Of a stretch of DNA of 31,123 nt, positions 14,291-23,188 are shown piece after piece. This stretch comes from Gracilimonas sp964505215 (GTDB lineage Bacteria; Bacteroidota; Rhodothermia; Balneolales; Balneolaceae). The position numbers and the translations under genes were made by a program. Within the stretch, counting starts at the first letter, position 1, and each line of letters opens with the position of its first letter. The stretch spans positions 1 through 31,123 of the forward strand of contig CAZDGU010000020.1 in NCBI GenBank assembly GCA_964505215.1, given 5' to 3'. The notes under the pieces were generated by a model, which had not been told where the DNA came from, made no database searches, and saw nothing but the letters and a program-made list of their open reading frames with translations.

Positions 14291-17242
14291 TTATTTAATG
14301 AGCGTCATCTTACGGGTTTGGGTAAGTCCCGAAGCCTTTAACCGGTAAATATAAATACCACTTGCTAAGGTTGAAGCATCAAAACTTAGCACATGGTTCC
14401 CTGAAACCTGCCGCTTATCCACCACCGTAGAAACCAATCGGCCGGTGATATCAAACACTTGCAGTTTCACATCTCCGGAAACCGGTAAATTGTAACTGAT
14501 TTTTGTGGTTGGGTTAAACGGATTGGGATAATTTTGGTGCAATTCAAACTCCGAAACAGCAGTCAGCTCTTCTTCATTAGCAACGGAGAACTGATCGGAG
14601 CTATAAATATATATTGGATCCGTTTTGAAGTTCCTATCCCCAATTTGCGGTAATATGTAGTCATTTTTGCCATCGTTATTAAAGTCACCTACAGCAGGAA
14701 TGCCTCTTGCAGCATATATGTAATTGGCAAAGGGACCAAGTCCAGCGTTCTGATTTGGAGCCTCAAGATATACATCTATGGTGGTACCCATAGTGTCTAA
14801 ATCGCCGCCATAATACACTCCGGCATTTGTTGACCAGCCATATCCAGCAAATAGTAATTCATCCTTCCCGTCATTATTCTGGTCGGGAACTGAAGAAATA
14901 GTGCCAATATTTTGGGAAAGCGTATCTTCCATATTATTAGGTGGCATTAACGCATAATCATCAGCTAATAAGTAAATTTTTCCGTCCACCACAGTGTCAG
15001 GTGAGGTGCTTCCGGCATAAAGCCTGATGGCCTCAGCGCTGCGATATGCACCATTAATATATTCCTGATGAAATGCAGAAGAAAATGCCAGATCTGCTAA
15101 ACCATCTCCGTTAAAGTCACCGGAAGTTATAGAATGCCCATAGAACGAATAAAATCCAAACTGGTCAACTCCATTATAGTCCGGCGCTGCTAATTCCAGC
15201 ATAGGCTGATCGCTAAAAGAGCCTCCTGCTGAAGCATCAAAACCGCTGTAAATGAAGACACGGTTAGAGTTATTGGCAACAGCGAAATCTGCTAACCCAT
15301 CCCCGTTAAAATCACCCAATTTGCTAAAGTTCATGGCAAAATAGGGCAACTGCTCATCCGGAGTTGCCGACAGAGTATTTCCGCCATATATAATATGGGT
15401 TACATCTTCCATTAACTCGGAAGTGAACATGATATCATCAAATCCATCATGATTTATATCTCCTATAAATTGTGCATTACTCAGAGTTCCATCAGTTGTA
15501 TCAGGATAAATATCGCTGAATAAAATGCTATAATCGGAGTCCAAATCAGGAGTGCTTCCACCCAGATAAATATTAATAGCAGCATCGTTGGAACCGGTTG
15601 GGATTGTACTGATTGAAATCAACACGTCATCTATTCCATCACCATTTACATCTCCTGTACTTGGGGAGAAAACAGTAGCATTATAAATTACACTTAGATT
15701 TGGTGTCATCTCATTTGACATAGCACTTTCCAGATACAATTCTACTTTCCCTGAAGCGTATGTAACCCCAAAGTCTTCTTTGCCGTCATTGTTAAAATCT
15801 CCGGCATTAAATACATACCGGACGGTACTTGTTTCTCCTCCCATGATATATTCGATTTCCGTGGTGGCCGTATCGGTAAGGCTCCCAGAGCTGTTTCCAA
15901 AATGAACCCGATAACCATAACGCTGATTTTCAGCATTTTCAAAACCAACAACGATATCCCGGATACCATCTCCATTAACATCGCCACCACTGTTCACATC
16001 TTCAGTAACACTTTGAGAAGGCCACACATAATCGCCATCCTGCATCGGTAAATCAGTTTCTGTAAGATTAAAGCTGGCATCACTGCTTATGTATTTCACA
16101 AAATCATTACTATAGATGAGCAGGTCTTCGGTCCCGTTGTCATCAAAATCACCTAAGGAGGAAAACCCATTGACCTCATTGGTAAGAATCGGGTTATCTG
16201 TATCAAAAGATAGCGTGGTATCTGTACTAAGCTGATACACATTCAGCAGCCCATCATTATATAAGTGCAATTCTTCTAACCCATCTCCATTTAGATCAGA
16301 CAATCCTATTTCCCCATTTCTCATGGTGTAGGCAAGCCAAAAATTATCCCATAGCGTATCCGTAGAAACAACTTCTAATTCTCCGGCGCCGTTTATTCGA
16401 TGAATCATTATGTTACCATATGCTTCATTATCCGAATTTGTTCCTGACAATACTCTTATAATTTCTGTGATACCATCTCCATTGATGTCGGAGTATGCCA
16501 TTTGGGAGTATTCAGTATAGGATCCAGTACCGTTTTTGATAGCATAAAGCGTATCTATTGTAATATTAGCAACATTACTGGCACCATAAATCATAAAAAC
16601 TTCTGTAGCATCCATGCTATTGACAGTATTATTGTAAACCATTAGATCATTGAAGCCATCACCGTTGAAATCTCCATGAGCACGGTATTCAGCACTATAA
16701 TTCAGCTCAAGCAAGCTAACATCAACCAATGTTTCTAATGCCCCATTCGATTCATCCACAACTAAGTATAAAGCTCCATCTCTATATTGAATGGATTCAG
16801 GCTGGCCGTCTCCCGTTACATCAGCCAGGAAAGTATAGCCATCTCGGACCACCGTACTATTCTCATCATCAATACCTGAAGGTGAACCATAAAGCACAAT
16901 AGTTTTTCTTATCCGGTCATCCAAATCATCCGTGGTCTCATCAGATGCCACTACCCTATAATAGAAATCATCGTATCCGTCCCCGTTTAAATCACCGGCA
17001 TAATGAAGGCTCAAAGATGGGAGAAAGTTTCTTGCTGTATTCTCATATTTCAGTCCACCTAAAGTATGAATTGGCGTTAATCCCAACTTAGGGCCCTGTT
17101 TAAAAAACCCATTGTATTGTGAATTTTGCTCGACCGGATATATATCCGTGATTTTCACATTCCGTACACCCATATCCTGAGCAAAAACTGACATACTCAG
17201 TACAATTGAAATAATGCATGTAAGCATTCCCGTATAGTTCAT
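14291..17242 (-). CDS. Secreted FG-GAP/VCBS repeat protein with T9SS sorting domain
   Basis: The 983-residue protein has a signal peptide ending near VFAQ (about 22) and at least fourteen FG-GAP/VCBS-type motifs of the form GDxNxDGxxD (for example GDLNGDGYDDF, GDFNGDGFNDL, GDVNGDGIDDV, GDFNGDGLADL). These bind calcium and build a beta propeller, so two seven-bladed propellers are possible. Residues from about 905 are a type A T9SS sorting domain (ELHQNYPNPFNPTTKISYNL, later SGIYIYRLKASG). It should cross the outer membrane by type IX secretion and be surface-attached or released. No catalytic domain is visible, so adhesion or ligand binding is the safest inference. AGGGG precedes the ATG. The gene is bracketed by repeats R3 and R4. 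No T9SS machinery gene is in the window. Confidence 0.9.
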   Translation of the reverse strand: MNYTGMLTCIISIVLSMSVFAQDMGVRNVKITDIYPVEQNSQYNGFFKQGPKLGLTPIHTLGGLKYENTARNFLPSLSLHYAGDLNGDGYDDFYYRVVASDETTDDLDDRIRKTIVLYGSPSGIDDENSTVVRDGYTFLADVTGDGQPESIQYRDGALYLVVDESNGALETLVDVSLLELNYSAEYRAHGDFNGDGFNDLMVYNNTVNSMDATEVFMIYGASNVANITIDTLYAIKNGTGSYTEYSQMAYSDINGDGITEIIRVLSGTNSDNEAYGNIMIHRINGAGELEVVSTDTLWDNFWLAYTMRNGEIGLSDLNGDGLEELHLYNDGLLNVYQLSTDTTLSFDTDNPILTNEVNGFSSLGDFDDNGTEDLLIYSNDFVKYISSDASFNLTETDLPMQDGDYVWPSQSVTEDVNSGGDVNGDGIRDIVVGFENAENQRYGYRVHFGNSSGSLTDTATTEIEYIMGGETSTVRYVFNAGDFNNDGKEDFGVTYASGKVELYLESAMSNEMTPNLSVIYNATVFSPSTGDVNGDGIDDVLISISTIPTGSNDAAINIYLGGSTPDLDSDYSILFSDIYPDTTDGTLSNAQFIGDINHDGFDDIMFTSELMEDVTHIIYGGNTLSATPDEQLPYFAMNFSKLGDFNGDGLADFAVANNSNRVFIYSGFDASAGGSFSDQPMLELAAPDYNGVDQFGFYSFYGHSITSGDFNGDGLADLAFSSAFHQEYINGAYRSAEAIRLYAGSTSPDTVVDGKIYLLADDYALMPPNNMEDTLSQNIGTISSVPDQNNDGKDELLFAGYGWSTNAGVYYGGDLDTMGTTIDVYLEAPNQNAGLGPFANYIYAARGIPAVGDFNNDGKNDYILPQIGDRNFKTDPIYIYSSDQFSVANEEELTAVSEFELHQNYPNPFNPTTKISYNLPVSGDVKLQVFDITGRLVSTVVDKRQVSGNHVLSFDASTLASGIYIYRLKASGLTQTRKMTLIK

Positions 17243-17492
17243 ATAACCCCTATTTAGTTATTGTTATATACTGCAAACACACTATAATTTTAATTCTACT
17301 CTTCTGCACTACCCATCCATGCGGTTTTACCCACTTCATGCTTTTATATTTTAAACATCATTTTTGGCATTATGAATGCAGAAAAAGCTACTTCCCCTAT
17401 GGCGAAAATGCACACCGAAACCAGTTTTAATTACTCGGATGAGAAAGCCTATCCATTTAATCTTCTTAATCTTCCATAAACTGAGTACAAAA

Positions 17493-17631
17493 AAATCGGT
17501 ACCATCCATACCATCCCTTTAATCCGCAATTCAAAAATGGAGTAATAGTGACTTACGAATTTTAATTCACCCACGGGAAGCAGGAGCTTCCGGGGCTGCA
17601 TAGCTAAGCCCGAGCTTAGCTACGAGGGTAA
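17493..17631 (+). repeat. Mosaic hairpin repeat R4 (5' side of the FG-GAP gene)
   Basis: This copy has the same orientation as R3 and is nearly identical to it, but retains the full core. A 9-bp hairpin TAGCTAAGC-CCGA-GCTTAGCTA occupies 17601-17622, preceded by the GGAAGC arm. It lies in the 472-bp gap between the FG-GAP start and rlmN. The rest of that gap (17243-17492) has no gene I can support. Confidence 0.8.
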
Positions 17632-17714
17632 ACCTATCCTTTTCTGCCAGTTTTCCTTTTTTTGATTCGTTTTACAGGTGATGTTCGGGCATTTTATGCG
17701 TATTTTGGGTGTCT

Positions 17715-18833
17715 ATGAATATTACAGAAACATCTCCCAAAACCGACCTCAAATCTCTCACCAAAGCAGAGCTTGCTACTTTTTGCGAAGAACTTGGATT
17801 GCAAAGCTTCAGGGCTGACCAAGTTTTCCAATGGCTTTATCAAAAAGGAGTTTCTGAATTTGAGGAAATGACCAATCTCTCTAAAGAATTACGAGAGAAG
17901 CTGGATCAAATAGCTACCATTAATCGCATTCAGCCCGTGCAGCAGCAGGAAAGCAGCGATGGAACTATTAAATTCTTGTTTAAGCTGAACGATCCCGAAA
18001 AAGAGCACAAAATTGAAGCCGTGCTTATTCCTGACTTTTTTGAAGATGGAGCCGCTCGCCGACTCACCGTTTGCGTTTCTTCTCAGGTTGGTTGTGTGTT
18101 TGGATGTGCATTTTGCGCTACCGGAAAAATGGGTTTATTCCGAAGCCTTTCACACGGTGAAATTGTAGATCAGGTTCAGTACATCAACGATCTGGCAGAA
18201 GAAAAGTACGGCAAGAAAATCACCAATATTGTATATATGGGCATGGGCGAGCCGTTACATAATTACAAAGCCATTACCGAATCGGCCCATATTATTTGTG
18301 ATCCGCTGAGTATCGACTTATCGCCTAAGCGCGTAACAGTTTCTACCGTTGGGCTCACCAAACAAATCAAGAAGCTGGCAGATGACGGTGAGGAGTTTAA
18401 TTTAGCAATTTCTCTTCATGCCCCTACCGATCCCAAGCGGGATGAGATTATGCCCATCAACAGCTCTATGAATTTAGCGAGCCTGGAAGATGCCGTTAAA
18501 CATTATTACAAGCTTACTGAACGACCGTTAACTTATGAGTATTTACTATTCGACAACTTCAATGACAGCCCCCAGGATGCCCGGGATTTGGCCAAAATAG
18601 TGAAGTGGGCGCCCAGTAAGGTGAACATCATCATGTACAACAACGTGGCCGGTGTAGAGCTGAAGCGCGCCAGAGAAGACCGCCTCAATAACTTTATGCG
18701 AGAGCTGATCAAAAATGACGTGCGTGCAACCGTGCGCCGGAGTCGGGGTGATGATATTGATGCCGGCTGCGGGCAGCTTGCCATCCGTGAAGGTGCACCA
18801 AAAGGAAAAACAATGGCGAAGGTGGGGGAATAG
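17715..18833 (+). CDS. rlmN: Dual-specificity 23S rRNA/tRNA adenine-C2 methyltransferase
   Basis: RlmN is a radical-SAM enzyme that methylates C2 of A2503 in 23S rRNA and A37 of some tRNAs, aiding translational accuracy. The [4Fe-4S] cluster motif is CVFGCAFC (Cys127, 131, 134). The preceding CVSSQVGC supplies the conserved Cys120. The catalytic cysteine that forms the methyl adduct is Cys352 in DIDAGCGQLA. VYMGMGEPLHNY is the family GEP motif. A GTG at 17709 adds only two residues; the ATG at 17715 is preferred. Nothing distinguishes it as the resistance enzyme Cfr. It is convergent with lepB. Confidence 0.95.
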   Translation: MNITETSPKTDLKSLTKAELATFCEELGLQSFRADQVFQWLYQKGVSEFEEMTNLSKELREKLDQIATINRIQPVQQQESSDGTIKFLFKLNDPEKEHKIEAVLIPDFFEDGAARRLTVCVSSQVGCVFGCAFCATGKMGLFRSLSHGEIVDQVQYINDLAEEKYGKKITNIVYMGMGEPLHNYKAITESAHIICDPLSIDLSPKRVTVSTVGLTKQIKKLADDGEEFNLAISLHAPTDPKRDEIMPINSSMNLASLEDAVKHYYKLTERPLTYEYLLFDNFNDSPQDARDLAKIVKWAPSKVNIIMYNNVAGVELKRAREDRLNNFMRELIKNDVRATVRRSRGDDIDAGCGQLAIREGAPKGKTMAKVGE

Positions 18834-18876
18834 TTGTCAGAATTCAGGAGTCAGAACTCAGGATTCTGAATTCTCT
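18834..18876. repeat. TCAGAATTC-type degenerate palindromic repeat, copy 1
   Basis: A run of alternating TCAGAAyTC and GAnTCTGA motifs starts right after the rlmN stop codon and ends at the 3' end of the lepB remnant. The same type of block precedes the intact lepB end at 19054-19101. The two blocks mark the ends of a duplicated segment. Confidence 0.6.
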
Positions 18877-18878
18877 AC

Positions 18879-18996
18879 TTATTCAATCAGTGTAAATACT
18901 TGCTCGGAACGTGGTATTATTCCTCTCAATGAATGCCAGACAATAGACGCTTTACCTATCTCATAACTTTTAGGAATGAACCTTCAAATCTGACTT
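18879..18996 (-). pseudogene. Decayed 3' end of a second signal peptidase I gene
   Basis: On the minus strand the segment reads FIPKSYEIGKASIVWHSLRG then IIPRSEQVFTLIE-stop. This matches the end of the neighbouring lepB product (FVPKSHVIGKASIVWFSMDG, MVPRFERVFTLIE-stop) over about 33 codons. Upstream, the frame meets TGA where lepB has a Trp codon, and the match ends with small deletions near 18996. It has no start and no catalytic residues. It lies 113 bp from the end of intact lepB in the same orientation, so it is a tandem-duplication remnant. Confidence 0.75.
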
Positions 18997-19053
18997 CCAC
19001 GCTGAAACATTCAAGAAACAAACACCTACCGTGCTCCAAAGTTAGGATGATGG

Positions 19054-19101
19054 TTGTCAGAACTCAGAATTCTGACTCCTGAGTTCTGTGTTCTGACTCC
19101 T
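19054..19101. repeat. TCAGAATTC-type degenerate palindromic repeat, copy 2
   Basis: TTGTCAGAACTCAGAATTCT and the following bases repeat the TCAGAAyTC / GAnTCTGA pattern seen at 18834-18876, directly beyond the lepB stop codon. The block can fold on itself and might also end lepB transcription. Confidence 0.6.
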
Positions 19102-19109
19102 AAAATCAC

Positions 19110-20216
19110 TCATTCAATCAGCGTAAACACGCGCTCGAAACGAGGCACCATACCATCCATAGAAAACCATACGATAGACGCTTTACCAATTACGTGACTT
19201 TTAGGAACAAAACCCCAAAAGCGTGAATCCTGACTGTTGTCGCGGTTATCACCCATCGCAAAATAGTAATCTTGCTGAATGGTGTAGCGGTTGGTTTCTT
19301 CTCCGTTTATAAAAATCTTACCGTCTTGTTTGCGGAGCTCATTTTTTTCATAGCGCTCAATTACGTCTTTATAGACAAACCAATTGTCTTCGGTAAGCTG
19401 AATTTCTTGCCCCTTAAAAGGCACAACGGTTTCCGGCATCTGGTCCGGATTATCAAAAGCCCGAGAAAAGCTCCCTTGGCTTTGCACATAGCCCCGTTCG
19501 GTTCTTCCTTCAGGAATCGCATTCATATATAGCGTATCCACTTCGGCCCAACCGGCTACTTTTTTCGCCACATCGTCGGCCATGTTTACTACATAAACGT
19601 CTTGGTTGCTGTCGTAACCAAGCAGTTCTCCTCCAACCGATTCCATTTTTGCGTTACTGAGGCGAACCCGCTCTGCCATTTTCACAACAAAATGGCGCTG
19701 AACACCTTCATGAGGCGCTTCTCTTTCTCCATTAATGAACAGAATTTTATCTTTAATGGAAATGGTGTCGCCGGGAATGGCCACTGCTCGTTTTATATAA
19801 TTGGTTTTTTGGGAGATGGGTTTCACTTCCCATGGCACATTAAACACAAAAATATCATCCCTTTCAATATTACGAAAGCCCGGAAGGCGGGTCCAGGGCA
19901 GCTCTACACCGGGCATACACCAGCCTTGTAGAAAAGGCACACAAAGTCCCATAGGCGTTCGGGGACCATAGGTGATATTCGACACGATCAGCAAATCGCC
20001 TGTCATTAATGTTTTCTCCATAGAAGGAGTTGGGATTTTATAGGAGCCGAATAGGAAAGCACGTAAAATGGCTGCGGCTATAAAAGCAAAAACAATGGCA
20101 TCTAACCATTCGCGTAACCAAGATTTGGCTTTTTTATTTTCTTCTTCGGTTTTTTCCTTCCTTTTTTTCCAATAAGAACTCAATCCCTGATCTTCCGACT
20201 GCTTTTTTTCTTCCAA
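19110..20216 (-). CDS. lepB: Signal peptidase I
   Basis: This inner-membrane enzyme removes signal peptides from exported proteins. One N-terminal anchor (about 38-57, LDAIVFAFIAAAILRAFLFG) precedes the catalytic serine in PTPSMEKTL (Ser65) and the catalytic lysine in NYIKRAVAIPGD (Lys142). The C-terminal box is MGDNRDNSQDSRFWG. At 368 residues it is longer than many signal peptidases, with an insert of about 130 residues between the Lys box and the C-terminal box, as is common in Bacteroidota and relatives. The start is TTG; no in-frame ATG is available upstream. It is the last gene of lepA - exported protein - lepB (13-bp gaps). Confidence 0.92.
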   Translation of the reverse strand: MEEKKQSEDQGLSSYWKKRKEKTEEENKKAKSWLREWLDAIVFAFIAAAILRAFLFGSYKIPTPSMEKTLMTGDLLIVSNITYGPRTPMGLCVPFLQGWCMPGVELPWTRLPGFRNIERDDIFVFNVPWEVKPISQKTNYIKRAVAIPGDTISIKDKILFINGEREAPHEGVQRHFVVKMAERVRLSNAKMESVGGELLGYDSNQDVYVVNMADDVAKKVAGWAEVDTLYMNAIPEGRTERGYVQSQGSFSRAFDNPDQMPETVVPFKGQEIQLTEDNWFVYKDVIERYEKNELRKQDGKIFINGEETNRYTIQQDYYFAMGDNRDNSQDSRFWGFVPKSHVIGKASIVWFSMDGMVPRFERVFTLIE

Positions 20217-20229
20217 GATGGATAATTAT

Positions 20230-20808
20230 TTAGTTTTTAATATGAGAGGGCTTTTTAATTTCCTCTTGTTTATATTCGCCGGCTTTGTATGAAACTTTAT
20301 ACCATTGCCCTCTTTCCGGGGAATAGAAATAGTCAACATACTCTTTGGGAGAGGCTTCGCGCAGCTCTTTGGTGAGCGTGCGTTTTACCTGCGGCATCAA
20401 GTCTATATAGCGGCTGGCGCCAACATATACCAAACCATTTTCGAACGGACCTTCCAGGTCTAAAACCATCATAGGAATGTAGCCGTCTATAATAAACCAA
20501 TATTCAAATTGAATGGATTTACCGTCGCGGAGGTAACCGTCTTTGGCAATAATATCTTCTACCGTTTGGGTAGGATCTCCATAAGCACTTTGCAGAACCG
20601 CTCTTATTTCGATGGCGGGCATGCGGTCTAATTCATTACTGTTAAAACCCTGCCCGGTCCATTTTATATCGGCAAAGCGGGACTGAAATTCAGCTCGTGC
20701 TTCTTTCGTGTTTTCCACTTTTTTGATGTCCGGCTCTTCGAATTGTGCCTGTGCTGCGGTTGAAATCATTACCATTAATATGAAAAAGAATAGAATTCGT
20801 TTTGTCAT
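20230..20808 (-). CDS. Exported protein of unknown function between lepA and lepB
   Basis: The 192-residue product has a signal peptide (MTKRILFFFILMVMISTAAQ, cut near AQAQ). The mature part is mixed alpha/beta with AVLQSAYGDPTQTVEDIIA and a segment FEYWFIIDGYIPMMVLDLEG; I do not recognise a family. An ATG at 20838 would overlap the end of lepA and place ten polar residues before the signal peptide, so I prefer the ATG at 20808 (20817 is also possible). Position in a tight operon with lepA and lepB points to membrane or export physiology, but no function is assigned. Confidence 0.7.
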   Translation of the reverse strand: MTKRILFFFILMVMISTAAQAQFEEPDIKKVENTKEARAEFQSRFADIKWTGQGFNSNELDRMPAIEIRAVLQSAYGDPTQTVEDIIAKDGYLRDGKSIQFEYWFIIDGYIPMMVLDLEGPFENGLVYVGASRYIDLMPQVKRTLTKELREASPKEYVDYFYSPERGQWYKVSYKAGEYKQEEIKKPSHIKN

Positions 20809-20821
20809 GTGTTGCATAAAT

Positions 20822-22627
20822 TTATCGCTCGTCGTCATCCATAGAAAGTACAGCTAAAAATGCCTCTTGGGGAATTTCTACCGTACCTACTTGTTTCATT
20901 CGTTTTTTACCTTCTTTCTGCTTTTCAAGCAGCTTTCGTTTTCGGGAAACGTCGCCTCCGTAACACTTTGCGGTTACGTCTTTGCGCATTGCCCGCACGG
21001 TATCTCGGGCAATTATTCGGTTTCCGATGGCTGCCTGTACGGCTACTTCAAACTGCTGTTGCGGAATAAGTTCCTTTAATTTTGCACACACTTTACGACC
21101 TAAATAATAGGCTTTGTCGCGGTGTGTAATACTTGAAAGCGCATCTACCTGGTCGCCGTTCAGCATAATATCCAAACGGACCAAATCGCCTTTTCGGTAT
21201 TCAATAAATTCATAATCTAAGGAAGCATATCCTCGCGTTCCTGATTTGAGCCGATCGTAGAAATCAAAAACTACTTCTGCCATTGGCAGTTCATACGTAA
21301 TTTCAACCCGATTATTTTGCATAAAAAGTTGATTTACATAAATACCTCGCCGTTCCTGGCATAAATTCATAATGGGCCCGATATAATCGGCCGGGGTAAT
21401 AATTGTGGCTTTTATATATGGCTCGTAAATCGCCTTAATTTCACCCGTATCGGGCATTTCACTCGGATTATCAACCTCAATCCGCTTTCCGCTTTCTTCC
21501 AGCTCTACCTCGTACTGCACGTTGGGCACGGTGGTGATAATATCAATATCAAACTCACGATCAAGACGTTCCTGAACAATTTCCATGTGCAATAATCCAA
21601 GAAATCCGGCACGGAATCCAAATCCTAATGCTTTGGATGTTTCCGGTTCATAAGTAAGCGAGGCATCGTTCAGCTGTAGCTTTTCGAGTGCGGCTCTCAA
21701 GTCTTCAAAATCATCTGCATCGGTTGGGAAAATCCCGCTAAATACCATCGGTTTTGCTTCCTGATAACCCGGAATAGGTTCCTTGGCGGGATTATCCACT
21801 TTTGTAATGGTATCACCAACGCGCACATCCTGCAGTGATTTTACACTGCCAATTACGTAGCCAACATCTCCCGCATGTAATTCCTTAGTCGGCTCTTGCT
21901 TCATTTTCAGGTAGCCAATTTCTTCAGCGTTATACTGCTTCTTGCTCGACATAAACTCGAACAAATCACCTTTCTTAAGCACGCCCTCCATCACTCGGAC
22001 ATACGCTACCGAACCGCGATAAGTATTAAAAACAGAATCAAAAATAAGCGCTCGAAGCGGCTTATCATCTTCCCTTTTTGGTCCGGGAACGCGCTCTACA
22101 ATGGCTTCAAGCAGCGCATCTACACCTTCTCCCGTTTTGCCCGAAACGTGCAGAATTTCATCGTGTTCACACCCAATTAAATCTACAACCTGCTGACCAA
22201 TTCCTTCCGGATCGGCTCCGGGCAGGTCAATTTTGTTAAGCACCGGGATAATTTCCAGCCCCTGCTCAATAGCTTGGTACAGGTTTGAAATGGTTTGAGC
22301 CTCGATACCCTGAGCGGCATCAACTACTAAAATAGCTCCTTCACACGCTTTAAGTGCGCGCGAAACTTCGTAAGCAAAATCAACGTGGCCGGGCGTATCA
22401 ATTAAGTTAAAGGTGTATTTATCACCGTTTGGTCGCTCATAATCCATACGGATGGCATGGCTTTTAATGGTAATACCGCGTTCGCGTTCCAAATCCATAT
22501 CATCTAAAATCTGCTCCTGCATTTCGCGCTCGCTGATGGAGCCGGTAATTTGGAGCAAACGGTCGGCCAGGGTTGATTTCCCATGGTCGATATGGGCAAT
22601 GATGCAAAAATTTCGAATGTTATTCAT
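20822..22627 (-). CDS. lepA: Elongation factor 4 (LepA)
   Basis: EF4 is a ribosome-associated GTPase that helps translation or ribosome biogenesis under stress. The 601 residues match the family. GTP-binding motifs are AHIDHGKSTLADRL, DTPGH and NKIDLPGA. The family-specific C-terminal domain is present (AKCYGGDVSRKRKLLEKQKE, then GKKRMKQVGTVEIPQEAFLAVL). The gene is first in the lepA - exported protein - lepB unit, echoing the lepA-lepB pairing of E. coli. A TATCTTTG box lies 38 bp upstream. Confidence 0.97.
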   Translation of the reverse strand: MNNIRNFCIIAHIDHGKSTLADRLLQITGSISEREMQEQILDDMDLERERGITIKSHAIRMDYERPNGDKYTFNLIDTPGHVDFAYEVSRALKACEGAILVVDAAQGIEAQTISNLYQAIEQGLEIIPVLNKIDLPGADPEGIGQQVVDLIGCEHDEILHVSGKTGEGVDALLEAIVERVPGPKREDDKPLRALIFDSVFNTYRGSVAYVRVMEGVLKKGDLFEFMSSKKQYNAEEIGYLKMKQEPTKELHAGDVGYVIGSVKSLQDVRVGDTITKVDNPAKEPIPGYQEAKPMVFSGIFPTDADDFEDLRAALEKLQLNDASLTYEPETSKALGFGFRAGFLGLLHMEIVQERLDREFDIDIITTVPNVQYEVELEESGKRIEVDNPSEMPDTGEIKAIYEPYIKATIITPADYIGPIMNLCQERRGIYVNQLFMQNNRVEITYELPMAEVVFDFYDRLKSGTRGYASLDYEFIEYRKGDLVRLDIMLNGDQVDALSSITHRDKAYYLGRKVCAKLKELIPQQQFEVAVQAAIGNRIIARDTVRAMRKDVTAKCYGGDVSRKRKLLEKQKEGKKRMKQVGTVEIPQEAFLAVLSMDDDER

Positions 22628-22665
22628 GAATTATATAGGATATGGTGCGTCTCACTTTAAAGAAA

Positions 22666-22673
22666 CAAAGATA
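22666..22673 (-). promoter_or_regulatory. Candidate -7 box of lepA
   Basis: TATCTTTG fits the TAnnTTTG -7 consensus of Bacteroidota-type housekeeping promoters and lies 38 bp upstream of the lepA ATG. I see no convincing TTTG -33 box at the right distance, so confidence is modest. Confidence 0.4.
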
Positions 22674-22738
22674 CAAAGAAGGCGGGAGCTGTTAAAACCA
22701 CTTATAAGGATTTTTATTGCAGCATTTCTACCATTATA

Positions 22739-23077
22739 CTATTCGCCAATGTGTTTATTATTGCCTTTGCTGTGGCGCTTTCGGAGCTTTTTAATTACTG
22801 CATGAAGGGGAATTTCTTTTTCGGCCAGCAGCAACATTAAGTGAAAAACCAAGTCTGCCGCTTCGTTAATAAACTCGCTTTCGTCCTCATTTTTGGAGGC
22901 TATCACCGTTTCAACGGCTTCTTCTCCTACTTTTTGAGCAATTTTATCTATTCCCTTTTTGTACATTGTTGTAGTGTAGGAGCCGTCCGGCATTTCATCT
23001 TTTCGCTCATATAGTAACTCCTCCAGCTCAACCAGAAATTTACGATCTTTTTTTGTCAGTGTTTTTATATCGGGCAT
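22739..23077 (-). CDS. hisE: Phosphoribosyl-ATP pyrophosphatase
   Basis: HisE hydrolyses phosphoribosyl-ATP to phosphoribosyl-AMP, the second step of histidine synthesis. The 112-residue all-helical protein carries the MazG-like metal site signature VGEEAVETVIASK and INEAADLVFHLMLLL. It is a stand-alone HisE, not fused to HisI. hisA lies 4.7 kb away on the other strand, and no other his gene is visible, so the pathway genes are scattered in this region. Confidence 0.93.
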   Translation of the reverse strand: MPDIKTLTKKDRKFLVELEELLYERKDEMPDGSYTTTMYKKGIDKIAQKVGEEAVETVIASKNEDESEFINEAADLVFHLMLLLAEKEIPLHAVIKKLRKRHSKGNNKHIGE

Positions 23078-23188
23078 GTTTTGGATATAGATCTATGCGT
23101 ATTTAGAAAGGAGGATTAAGTTCTCATTTTTATCCCTTTCATACAACGAAAATCATAAAAATATAATTGGCGCGCCAATCTAAATAAT

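Noticed and set aside
17372..17479. Small plus-strand open frame of 35 codons (begins MNAEKATSPM) upstream of R4
   Set aside because: No ribosome site, no recognised motif and no coupling to a neighbour; an open frame this short is expected by chance.
23166..23179. 14-bp palindrome ATTGGCGCGCCAAT after the AttH gene
   Set aside because: A single short palindrome with a weak U-rich tail; it may be a terminator but there is too little to support a call.
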